From: Numida meleagris | Taxonomy: Eukaryota; Chordata; Aves; Galliformes; Numididae | Direction of reading: 5' to 3' | NCBI RefSeq assembly: GCF_002078875.1 | Contig: NC_034412.1 | Coordinates: forward strand, 16,623,323-16,687,322 | DNA: 64,000 bases | Part shown: positions 1 to 11,050 of the stretch, piece after piece | Layout: each line of letters begins with the position of its first letter | How positions within the stretch are numbered: position 1 is the first letter of the stretch | The notes under the pieces: generated by a model | The model's input: the letters and a program-made list of their open reading frames with translations, nothing else | What the model was told of the DNA's origin: nothing | The model's database searches: none | Translations under genes and position numbers: made by a program

Positions 1-3000
1 GGGGAACAAAACACCAGAGGAAGGAACTCCCTCTAGTTTGATGGAGATAAATAAATCTCGCATCTCCAGCTGCCCTTCTCAGGTGCATTCTCTCAGCATC
101 ACAGTCAGTGTGCTGAGCCAGGAGACAGCCCAGAGCCTGACACCCTTCCACACAGTCCCTAGAGAAAGACCATCAAAATACCCTGCCTGCAAGTAAAACA
201 GCATTCTGGAGGACACACCAATATGTCACTTCACCTAGTTGCTACCTCCAAGCTAAGCATGAAATTTTACCTTTCAGCTGAAATTAGACCATTTCAAAGC
301 TCAAGTAAGAATCTGCATAATTTAATTTAGGGTTGGGAGTCTGGAGCTGCATGCTACCATAAATATGGACCACACCAGAAATACAAAAGAGAATAATATC
401 CGAACAGAAAGGAACAGCCTATAATGTTGGTGGCAGTCAATGTTTTTATTTTCCAGAACAACAAGTGGATTGCACTGAGTATTTTCAGGCAAGGAGGTTA
501 AGTCTTCTTCAGTGTGGTTTGTCACAGGTCAGGTCTACTTGCGCAATAACAGCAGCGCAGTGCCCTCTGGATTCCTGCTTCCTATTGTGTTTTACAGGCT
601 AGGTCACTCTAAAGTAAACTGTTGTTGTACAAAGTAGTGAAACCTTATCTTGCTACAAAAAAAAAAAAAAAAGAGTCCTTACTGCCACAAACGACAATGC
701 CAGCTGTTTTTTTCTGTGATCTGAATTCTGGGGAGTAAGCACCGTGACTTTGAAGTGGAGAGCACATCACCCGACTAGCAGTTTGCCAACTCTGAACTGT
801 TTCTTTAGGCCTGACCCCCTGAACTGATTGTATGATGACTAATTCACATGCTAAGATTGCAGTATATCGGTATCACTAAACAGCCTGCATTTGTCATTAA
901 GGGTTTCTTGTAAAAAGAAAGATGAAAGTGAAGTCTGTAATTTTATATGAGCAGCAGACTATGGCATAAGTACATTTAGAATATGCAACTCCTGGAAAAA
1001 AAACGCTCAGCTCCACATTTTAACTATTTGTTTTAAAATCAGAAAGAAAAAGAAAAGAAAAAAATCCCCATAAAGAACAATGCCAAATCCCATTCTTGGT
1101 TACAACAGAGTTATGGGAGAGATCTTATTCACCTACTCTTGTGCAGGAAGAACAGAGATGCAGGACCTGGTGGTGTTCTGAGGACAGAGAAGGAAAGCTT
1201 TATCATCAGTTTAACAACTACCAAAATATATTTACTAATCTAGTATAAACTAGTATAAGATCTTCATGGGAACTATATCCAGTTTATGTTCGTGTAACTG
1301 GAAAATAACTTTCATTCAGGCTTTGCAGCTTTTCCAGAACTCTGTAGGTCCTTTTTGTTTGTTGCTTTTAAAAGAATTTGCTTCAATAGAAGGAGCATGA
1401 GATTCTACATAAATTAAATTGGACACAAGCTAATCCCTGTGAACTTCTTGCCTGCTTGAAAAACTCACAGTCATTGTTTGTGAAGCTTCTTGGACTTTCT
1501 GGTATTAGAAAGAAGTAAATAAACAAATAAGGTGGGGATAAGGGGGCAACAGGACACTACACCTAAGTAGAGAAATGAGTGACAGAAATCACACCTGTGA
1601 ATTTGCAGCAACAGTCTGAGTACCCCATGAGCAACTAGTGCTGAGCCCACACTTTTTCATGCTTCTTAATAGCTCAACACAAGGTTTTGTATTACCGATC
1701 ATCAGCTTTTAGAAGAACAGATCCACACCAGCAACTCTGGAAGCTAAATTACAGTACTAACAGGGCCACACTTCCCAGTACATAATCTTCATCCCAGAGG
1801 AAGCTCACAAACTCAAAATTCAAGTACAATAAATTCAGTTCTACATCTTCCTTTTCAGACATACCATAAGATATTCAGATCTCTCCCTTAGGAAGAGAGG
1901 GAACAAGGCCTCTTTTTATCATGATTAATACAACATTTTGCCAGTTTCCACATGACAACTCATAGAATAAATCTCCACATAAGGTAAGAAAAGATAGCAC
2001 ATAAAGGAAGCCTTGCAGCCCTAACACTTGCCACATTAGGAAAGGTTTAAAGGCTCCACGTACACACATACAGAGGGTTACAAACCAAGGAATGCGCATA
2101 CCATAGAAGACAAACTCTTCTTCCTCCAGGCATGCTTCTAGTGGAGCCACAGCCACACTTCCCTCAGCTTTAGGAAGCATTTTGCACTGCGGCATTGATT
2201 GGAGCAGGCAGATGGGAGCAGTTTACAAAAGGCTGATAGCAATCAGCTGTGCTGCCTTGCTCTGCCCTCCCCAAAGTGCTCTTGCCCGAACACACCTGTA
2301 TCAAGAGCCCAATGATATGCCCCACCCCAATTAAAGGGAAATGTTCATTCAGCATTCTGTTCCGCTAGTACAATCTAGTTTTATTCTAACTTAGGGTGTT
2401 CTGTTTTCGTATTGAGTTGAACAAATCAATGTTCTGTTAGGTTACACAAATGCTGCTTTAGAGTTGCCTTCTCTCTCCTTCCTTTCCCCCCTCCCCCTAA
2501 CAGCTAAAAGTACATAATGGTGCTTTGAACAAGATCCTAAAGAGCTATTTCCATAAAGTGGTCCAATTCTTTTTAGAGATGTAAGTACACAAGATTCTTC
2601 AAATGTGGGGGGACAATGAAGATTAAAAAGAAAGTAAAAGATTAAAAGGAAAAGACCATAAGAAAAACTCAAAGGGGGGAAAAAAGATCAAAAAGAGGAT
2701 TAACCATGTTACTTGTTGTTTTTCAGAAATTAAAGAAGTATGGAGGATAAGGAATTTGTTTCCTTTTGGCCCTAGAAAAATGCCAATTATGGTAGCTAAA
2801 TTGCCAGGATCACATATCAGTATGCTTTGGAAATGTGAGAAATGGATGGGAAATACAAACACAGGGCAATAGCTTACAGTTATGTTATGAATTAAGCCAC
2901 AAAAATATCAAGATTTAGTCACTGAATAAGCTGCCAAAGTTAATCTTTCCTGATGAGCTTCAGCAGAATCAGAATAGAGACAACAGAACTGTAGTTTCAC

Positions 3001-3440
3001 AGATCAAAATTGCTAGGCTCACTCACCTTTGATATCTTCAGGTCTCATGTACCTAAAATTTCCACTGAAATCAAAGGAAACTGCTTAAGTGCACACGAAC
3101 ATAAGATGGAGCTCCTTATCTACTATGTATATTCATTTTAGGATGTTTTTTAAAGAGGTCTGGGGATTTTAAAAAAGGAAATACTTGGACCTCTTTTTTT
3201 GGCAAGTGAGATTGTGATTCTATCCATACTAACACAGTTTTTGTTTTCATGTAAAGTATTATGACGTAATAGCAGAATAACATTTTGGCAGTGTGGGGGA
3301 ACAGCCTCCTTCCAGGTCCTTTTAATATAAGGCATTAACATAGCCCCTTGCTGGTAAGTATGTCAAAAGGAGGCAGGTGCAGATTTCTGCCACGAGCCTG
3401 TTGAGTAAAGCCCTAATGTGCCTTCCCTAGATCTACAGAG
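1..3440. other. 3' flank of PAX3, no gene recognised
   Basis: AT-rich unique sequence with an A17 run at 657-673. The short open frames have no recognisable domains. In mammals the next gene on this side of PAX3 is EPHA4, a long distance away, so gene-free DNA is expected. Confidence 0.7.
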
Positions 3441-5200
3441 CAGTTTTACAAGTCAGCTATTTTTTCTGCGCCCCAGCAGCTGGTTTTGCCATGCTCAGCG
3501 CCCAGTGAGATGAGCCCAGCCTGCCCTGGTGACAGTGGCCTGGCCTGAGCTGACACCCAGGAGGGCCCAGCCACCCGCCAGAGTGGTGCAGGCCTAACGG
3601 CTGAGGCTGTCAAGGTCTCAGTACCGGCACTTGTGGGCTGCATCAAGAACTGACCTGAAAAATGCCCTGAAAGCAAAGCCAGCCTAAAGCTAATGCTCAC
3701 AGGAGTGGTCTAATTAGGATCAAAAGTTATTAAACAAATTACCAGAACCCACCTGTAGGCCCGGTCCTGACAGTGTCACATCACTGCTCACATGCAGACA
3801 GATCTGGGACCACCATGGCACTAATGTGACTCCAACATGTCCCACCGTGGTACTGCAAAGGCAGAAGGATTTAGCTTTACACAGTGCTCCACGGCACAGA
3901 AGCTGAGTCCAGAAATGGTATATGTTGTTCCCAGCTATCCTCAAAGGGCAGACTGATGCTTTGCCATTGTTTTTCCCCTCTGCCGTCCCTTGCTGACACC
4001 AAGGGTCACACCTTTCCTTAAGGAAAGTCATGTTTAGCAGTACCGAGGGGCCACAGTGTGTCTTCTCCATGGTGGATGGCAAACCCCATGCGTGAAGCTG
4101 TACCTGAGTTTCACCTTCAGGAGAAACTGCCCCATGGGTTTCTCAGAGGCTTCCCAGTCTGGCTCCACTGCCTCCCCTGCCTGCCTGCAGGGAAAGCCGG
4201 GCTGCTGTGTGAGACAAGATGGCGGCCTCTCTACCCTCATGTGCCACAGCTCCTGCTGGCCCCTACAGCCAAGTGCTGTCCTTCCCCACTCCCACTCCTT
4301 AGTGTCCTCAGCCCCAGCAAATGAGAGACCCCAGCAGCTGGCCTTTCACTGCCAGGGCTGCTTCCCTCCCGAGCTGTTAGGCACTAAGTCCCTGCAGGAC
4401 AGGAGTTCCACAGCAGGCCCCCCGCACCCCACTGCCATCCCACCACTGCCCCAGCCCAGGGGCTCACCATGGCCCTCCAGCATCTCCACATGTAGCCCAG
4501 GAGCAGTCTCTGTGAGGAGCAGCTATGCTGCTGTATGCCACAAGGCTCCATCCTTCCCCTGGACACAAAATTAAATGTTTGGGCTGGCATGCAGCCCACA
4601 GGAGTTCAAAACACTGGGAAGGTGCTCATGGTCAGCACTGCTCTGCTCTGTGGCTCACCACCACCACAGCAGCACTGCTGTCTGCAGATGTGCAGGCCCA
4701 AAGCACCAACGCAGCCACAGCTTTTGGAAAGAGCATGTGAGAAAGAAACTCGTTACACTGGCAGAATGCTGGGAAAAACGGTCCCTTTGTGGACACTGAC
4801 AGAGCAGAGGGCTGTAGATTGCTGGAGGAGTGCTGAGGAAATGGCAGTGGAGCAGGGGGCAGCCCCAGCCCTTATCCATGCCCTGTGAGACTGTGGGCAG
4901 AGCCATGGAGGAACAAAGGAGCTGAGGGAACTGGGGAGACTCCAGTTGGAGACAGTGATCCCCAGAAGAACTGGGTCAGTCAAATGCCAGTAGCAGACCT
5001 GAGATGGGGCACAGGACATGGGAAATCTTGGCTCACCCCAACACCTCTGAATGCCCCGTGGAGCCTTCACCACACAAGTCACAGGGGGACCAAAACAGCA
5101 TTTCAAAAGCCTCCAGAAATTTGTACACTTTGTATTTATTCCAGTATTCACTGTGAAGACAGTTGTGTGAGAGTGGACCACAAAGAAAGGTTGTCCGTAG
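3441..5200. other. GC-rich intergenic block, unassigned
   Basis: Clearly GC-richer than the sequence on either side. Long overlapping frames occur on both strands (for example 4056-4574 plus and 4753-5214 minus), but none shows a domain and one plus-strand frame runs into the CR1 tail. It could be an old, unrecognised repeat or simply GC-rich unique DNA. Confidence 0.5.
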
Positions 5201-5330
5201 AACCACAGAGTCATAGAACAGTTTGGGTTGGAAGGGACCTTAAAGAGCAGCTAGTTCCAATGCCCTGCCATGGCCAGGGTCACCTTCCACTAGACCAGGT
5301 TATACAAAGCCCCATCCAACCTGGCCATTT
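5201..5330 (-). mobile_element. CR1 LINE, 5'-truncated 3' tail
   Basis: The plus strand reads as the antisense of the avian CR1 3' end: TCATAGAACAGTTTGGGTTG, then GAAGGGACCTTAAAGAGCAG, and further on CACTAGACCAGGTT and CCCCATCCAACCTGGCC. Its 3' end is therefore at the low coordinate. About 130 bp remain, so no coding capacity is left. The usual ATTCTATGA tail repeats are degenerate. It is the only transposon I recognised in the window, and it points to a bird (or other sauropsid). Confidence 0.9.
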
Positions 5331-8300
5331 CAGAACAGAGTACATGTAACAATCACCCTTAAAGGGCTGAATTTTTATAGGTATATCCTCTTCAAATAAT
5401 TACAAACAAATACATATATGTGGGGAGAAAATTATTTGTGAAAATGAAATTGCATCTGTAAAAGAAAACAAAAAACAAACAAACAAAAACATGGATTATT
5501 GCACAGAGACCCAAGAAAAACTGAGAACAAGATACCAGCACGAGAGCAGAGAGGAAGAGTGTGCACGAAGAAACAAGTAGCTTAGCATTTGGTTATGGCC
5601 TAAGGAACAAACTGCACCATCGATGAAGACACCAAATAGTTAATAAAGCTTCTGAACTGTTTCCAATTCTCAAACAAGGAAGCAATAGTTCTGCTCTTAT
5701 CAGCAACTGCTCTTTCATATTTGTATATCAAGCTAGCTTTATTAAATTATTCAGCAAAGGTCAAATGTGATGTGTCTTCCTAGTTTTATTATGATTTTCT
5801 ATGACATTGCCTGAGTAGTGGAATAATAAACAGTGCATGTCAATACGCTACAGTGCTGAGATATCCACAGGCACTCTGGATTATGAGACTCTACAACCAT
5901 CAATTCTGAGGCAATGTAAGCATATTAAACAAAGATATAAGCTATATGCAAACACTTCTATGTGTTGCTCGTTCAAACACAACACCGAAACAGAACTGAG
6001 CTCCAGCTCTGTGTACATATACTGATTTTGAAGCCTACTTGTACAATATATAGTTTGTAAATATTTGAACCAGTTCCGTGCTGACTAATAATCTAACTAC
6101 TTTAAGTCTTCAGCTCCCTTTGACTGATGAGAACTTCACAGCCTGGAGTGAGCTGCCCAGAAGTGCTGGGAGAAAATAGGTAGTAAAAAACTGACAGACC
6201 AAAGTGACTTTTACCTACAGTGACAGCAGAAGCAGATTGAAATTTTGGTGATTTTACAATAGACAAAGATCTTGGAAAAGATTCAAATCAATTCATGTGA
6301 TTCTTTAAGGTAACTTTATGACTCCATATGATATATGCCCCAATTTATGGTAACTGAAAGATGCACGAGGCTTTTTCAGCAGTGGCAAATGACAATTACA
6401 ATGTCATCTATATAATCCAAAGGAAATACACCTCTGATGTTAATTGAACAAAAATATAGTAATTTAGTTTAGTGCAGTTATTTGTGTTGTTCCAGATTAG
6501 TTTTATCTGGCTCTAGGCAATATCTAGACATCATTGCAAAAGCCAACATAAATTAAAAATAGGTTATTCTAATCAGGATGTAGGTTTTCTTTCAACTGTT
6601 AAGTGAGTAACAGAACTCTGCAATGAACAATACAAAGAGATTTATGAATTCAAGCTGTTTCTGGTTCCTGATGGTCTCAATGATATTGCCTAAAATTTAT
6701 TTCTTATTTTATACAGACATATATTTTAGCAATCCACTTCACAGACTTTAAGGTCAGAAGACTTTATGGATAGAAAGCATTGAATACTTTCATGGTTACT
6801 GATGCAGAAAAAATGTTTGCTTTACACATTAGCAGTAACCAACTGCATTCTGGGTTTTTTTTGTTTGTTTTGGTTTGTTGTTTTTTTTTTAGAGAGTACA
6901 GGTTATTTTTGATAAAAGAAAGATTTAAAATCAAGGTATAAATTAAAAATCAGGATTGTACCATAATAACAAATATTTGTTCATCAAGACCTGTCTCTCA
7001 GAAGGTCCCAAGCCCTATATCTTGGTTTAAGTAGCTATTTTTATTTATTTCCATCTCACAGCATATGCAACACACATTGCTCCCCTCCCCCCCCCCCCCC
7101 CCACACCCACAAAAAAAAAAAAAAAAAAAAGAGAAAAAAAGAGGAGGGAAGTGAGTATGTTTTGGATTCAACTGATAATACATTCCACTAAGCTATTCTA
7201 TGGCACTTATGTCAAATGAAATATCCATGGCAGTCTCATGCCCCTTTGACTTTCTGAGCACTTAGGATTTGTATTCCAGAAACACATGTGGCTCCCAAGA
7301 ACCTCTTCAGCCTTGGCAGTGATAACAAGAAGGGATCAGAGTACCCCAAGTAATCCTTACAGCTCTGTCAACAATTCCTATGGCACATCATAAATCAGGA
7401 ACCTGCTTAGTCCATCTGCCCCAGCTCCTCACTTCTTCCAAGAGCTCATCCCAGCTCCCTGACTGCATGGCTTGCCTGTAAGAGAACAGGATGATTTTCT
7501 CTGTATCTGTCTCATTTCCAGGCTCATCAGATCTGTATTAGTCTCTTATGAAAAGAAGACCTTGGGAGACACCTAAAATAGAGGAAGGAGGCAGTGAAAA
7601 CACCTGCTGTCGAGCTTCAGGTCCAGAATGCACCTCTCCAGCAGCACTGCGGGGGTGGAGGGAGAAATGCTAGCTCTGTTCCACCCCAGCTGCTGGAATG
7701 GAAGAGGACTGATGGCAAAGGGGGAGTTAGAATCATTCCACCTGCAACAAAGTTACACCCTTTGGGGGAAGAAGAAATCACACAGACACCATCCAGTTCC
7801 CAACTGTGCAAGCAGGCTTTTATCCTGTACTTTACAGCTTATGTATTGCAAGCTGGGGAAAAAAGGCTCGATAGACCTTTGTTGCAAGCCGAAGACAGTG
7901 CATAAATGCCAACAGTCAAGTCCTCAGAAAGGAAAAGGCAACAGAAAACAAAAAATCAGAAAAATGAGAAGCTTAGAGCCGGAAATAGGTATTAAAAAGA
8001 GACTTAAATTTTAATTGTCACAGCATTAAAAGTGGACCAGAGAAACATAACCTAGAAGGGAAAAAAGAAATCCCCTCTCCCCATATTTCAGCATTTTTAA
8101 ATGCCTCCCTTTCAAAAATGTTATTCTTTCATTTTCCAGCTAAGACAGCTAGATTTTTTTTTCCCAAACAATGAAATAAAACTGAACATTAAATGAGTAC
8201 ATAAATAAGAGCTGAAAAATTCAAGGTGGCTACTTCCCTTGCAAAATCGTGAGGAAATTAAATGCCCACCAACCCTCAAACACTGGTGTGCCACTGAAAT

Positions 8301-8689
8301 GTATTCCAATTGTTTGGAAGGGTCTTTCGCCATGTTTCAGTTGCCTTGTGCTTAACCCTGTGCTTAACAAATTCCTGAGGCTTTTAAGGATGAAAAAATA
8401 ATCAGTATAGAAACTGCCCATAACCCATTACTCATTAGAGTTCTGGCACTGTGTGAAATCATCCTAGCTGACCTACTTGTGCTGAGTTTAAGCCTTTCAA
8501 ATGTACAGCAAAGGCATGAGGCTTTTGTTGTTGGGAAGACATACAGTACTAATAGTGCTTGAAAAATGCACAGTTCACTGACAAACTCAGGCTTCTGAGC
8601 AGCGTATGAGCAGTACCTGCACACAGAGGCTGCCCAAGGCTACTGCTGCTCTTGAATGCATGCAGAAGACACTAACATAACGAATACAC
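5331..8689. other. 3' flank of PAX3, no gene recognised
   Basis: AT-rich unique sequence between the CR1 tail and the presumed PAX3 3' end. It includes a C16 run followed by an A20 run (7087-7130) and a T/GT-rich tract (6853-6891). Nothing coding is supported. Confidence 0.7.
7087..7130. repeat. C16 and A20 homopolymer tract
   Basis: Sixteen C, then CACCCAC-type spacer, then twenty A. On the minus strand this is T20 followed by G16, which could form G-rich secondary structure. Length is likely polymorphic. Confidence 0.9.
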
Positions 8690-8710
8690 CTTGAGTTGAA
8701 GATAACATGG

Positions 8711-8716
8711 TTTATT
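8711..8716 (-). terminator. PAX3: Distal PAX3 polyadenylation signal AATAAA
   Basis: Canonical hexamer on the minus strand, followed within about 30-50 bases by GT-rich sequence. It is the last good signal before the sequence stops looking like 3'UTR. Placement of the true transcript end is inferred. Confidence 0.5.
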
Positions 8717-9035
8717 TCTTCATGATATTCAGATTAAAATGTATCAATGTATTTAGCACAATACTACATTTTAGGACAAAAATCATCAGTGCTTTGCAAG
8801 TCTTCATAACTGTTTATTCATTATAAATAGTAAATATTTACTGAACTTTTTACATGAAAGACGTTTGTTTTTTGTTTTTGTTGTTTTGTTCGTTTGGTTT
8901 TTTTACAACACGTTGTTGGTAGAGGCTGTAACACAAAGAGATTTCATTTTTCCCTCTCCCTTAAGACCAATGTGTGAACTAACCTCTGTACTGAATCTAG
9001 TCTAATGCACTACTTCATTGTCCTTAACACTAAAA

Positions 9036-9042
9036 GGAATGT
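9036..9042 (-). promoter_or_regulatory. miR-1/206 seed match, site 2 (ACATTCC)
   Basis: A second ACATTCC 7-mer on the transcript strand, in CAAATACATTCCTTTTAG. Two such sites in one 3'UTR fit the published miR-1/206 control of PAX3. Confidence 0.55.
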
Positions 9043-9498
9043 ATTTGTGTTCTGCCCCTCTCTTTGCTCAAAGAATAGAGAGAAATAAATAACACCGCCT
9101 TCCATCTTCCTGTTCCTCTCAACATCACAAAACACAAATTTATTGACATTCTAAAATGTCACAATGCAAACTTCTTGTAAACCTTCGTTCCTAAAATTAT
9201 TTTCTATATTGAATACCACTGTATAATTTAAACAACTGTGTTATATACAGGTCCATCTCTGTTCATGTCCTGTACATCACTAAAAATGTAAACGTAATCA
9301 TTTTTTCTTATTGTTTCCTGAAAATGATCTTTAAATCATGATTAGCAAGCTGGATTTCAGCTGTCCAGCGCACTGCAACATTTTTGTATTTGATCGTTAG
9401 GAATTATGCACTGCAAAAATAAAAGTACCTGCAAAAATATAGTTCTGATTCTATCTATATGACTTTGGATGATTCCAAAGTTTGTGTGAGGTACACAG

Positions 9499-9506
9499 TA
9501 TTGCAC
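9499..9506 (-). promoter_or_regulatory. miR-25/32/92 8-mer seed match (GTGCAATA)
   Basis: GTGCAATA on the transcript strand is a full 8-mer match for the miR-25/32/92 seed family. I know of no established role for PAX3, so this is a motif call only. Confidence 0.3.
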
Positions 9507-9957
9507 ATTGCTAGGCAGTTGTGAAAAAATCAGTCATGTAGATTTTTTTCCTCCATGTTTGTTCAAAAAGGTACGATGGACCAGGAATACTCCACATAAA
9601 AAGATAAAATGTATTTTTCATGTTACATGAGATCTTGTTTCTTGGTAAAGCAAAACTTGGAAGTGGCATTTATTGACAACATGATTACAGAAGCATGGTA
9701 AGATAACCAGTAAGTTGCTCTGGAAGTCTTTTGCATTTATTCTAGCTTCCTACGGACTTGACATTTCCTCTTGATGACAACTTCCAGTGTGTAACAAAAG
9801 AGGTTCTGCTGCCCATGCTTCAGAAACTGGGCAGGTTTAGTGTTAGACTAAAGTCAGCACTGGATGTCAGATGAGTCAGAGTATGCAGAGCTCAACTGTT
9901 AAATTTCATAATGTTCCATTTGTCCCAATCAATGCATATTAATTTCAACAAAAAAAC

Positions 9958-9964
9958 GGAATGT
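9958..9964 (-). promoter_or_regulatory. miR-1/206 seed match, site 1 (ACATTCC)
   Basis: The 7-mer ACATTCC on the transcript strand is complementary to the miR-1/206 seed. It lies about 70 bases past the proximal polyadenylation signal. Regulation of PAX3 by miR-1/206 during myogenesis is published, including work in chick. Whether this is one of the tested sites cannot be told from sequence alone. Confidence 0.55.
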
Positions 9965-10030
9965 TTTGCCAGGCAGTGATATTAAATTCTGCTCTGTTTT
10001 GTATACCCACTCATAATGAACCATGTCGCA

Positions 10031-10040
10031 TTTATTTATT
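10031..10040 (-). terminator. PAX3: Proximal PAX3 polyadenylation signal, doubled AATAAATAAA
   Basis: Two overlapping AATAAA hexamers lie on the minus strand about 215 bases after the stop codon. A GT-containing stretch (GAGTGGGTATAC) follows roughly 25 bases further on. Use of this site would give a short 3'UTR without either miR-1/206 seed match. The hexamers are seen directly; their use is inferred. Confidence 0.55.
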
Positions 10041-10252
10041 CATTATTGCTTTTGGCCTTTGTCTTCTGTATAGCTTTGTTCAGTCTTCAGAAGTCTACTA
10101 AAAGCTATGACTGGAGAGAACAGAACAAGCCTGCTTCTCTCGTTGGGATTGCCCCAGTTTAGACTGCAGTGTGTTGAGAAGATCCCTGGTATCCAAGCTC
10201 TGGAGCGAGACCGGAAAACAACACCAGCTTTAACTTGAAGTGGACAGTTCAT

Positions 10253-10287
10253 TTATGCAATATCTGGCTTCAGATAATGAAAGGCAC
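10253..10287 (-). CDS. PAX3: PAX3 exon 9 coding end: AFHYLKPDIA and stop
   Basis: The terminal coding segment is too short to be found as an open frame. It completes the split Ser codon (A|GT) and encodes AFHYLKPDIA followed by TAA at 10253-10255. This is the C-terminus of the 484-residue vertebrate PAX3 isoform (PAX3d in human). The acceptor is an uninterrupted run of 22 T followed by CAG (minus strand), directly next to GTGCC. The coding segments from exon 5 to the stop give 289 residues. Adding the 195 residues of mammalian exons 1-4 gives 484, an independent check that every junction is right. Confidence 0.95.

Positions 10288-11050
<763 letters not shown>

Larger units (their letters stand above)
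8690..10252 (-). other. PAX3: PAX3 exon 9 3' untranslated region (3' end estimated)
   Basis: This AT-rich sequence follows the PAX3 stop codon. It carries several AATAAA hexamers on the minus strand (10031-10040 doubled, 9736-9741, 9669-9674, 9139-9144, 8813-8818, 8711-8716). The most distal, at 8711-8716, is followed by a GT-rich stretch (GGTGTATTCGTTATG, then TTAGTGTCTTCTG) that could be the downstream element, so I place the end near 8690. Seed matches to miR-1/206 (9036-9042 and 9958-9964) and miR-25/92 (9499-9506) fall inside. The end has no transcript support here and could lie at any of the other signals. Confidence 0.65.

Noticed and set aside
4056..4574. 172-codon plus-strand frame and its overlapping partners
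   Set aside because: Several frames on both strands are open at once, which reflects GC content. No domain is seen.
8690..10252. miR-27 seed site, known for mouse Pax3
   Set aside because: I did not see ACTGTGA on the transcript strand in the presumed 3'UTR.
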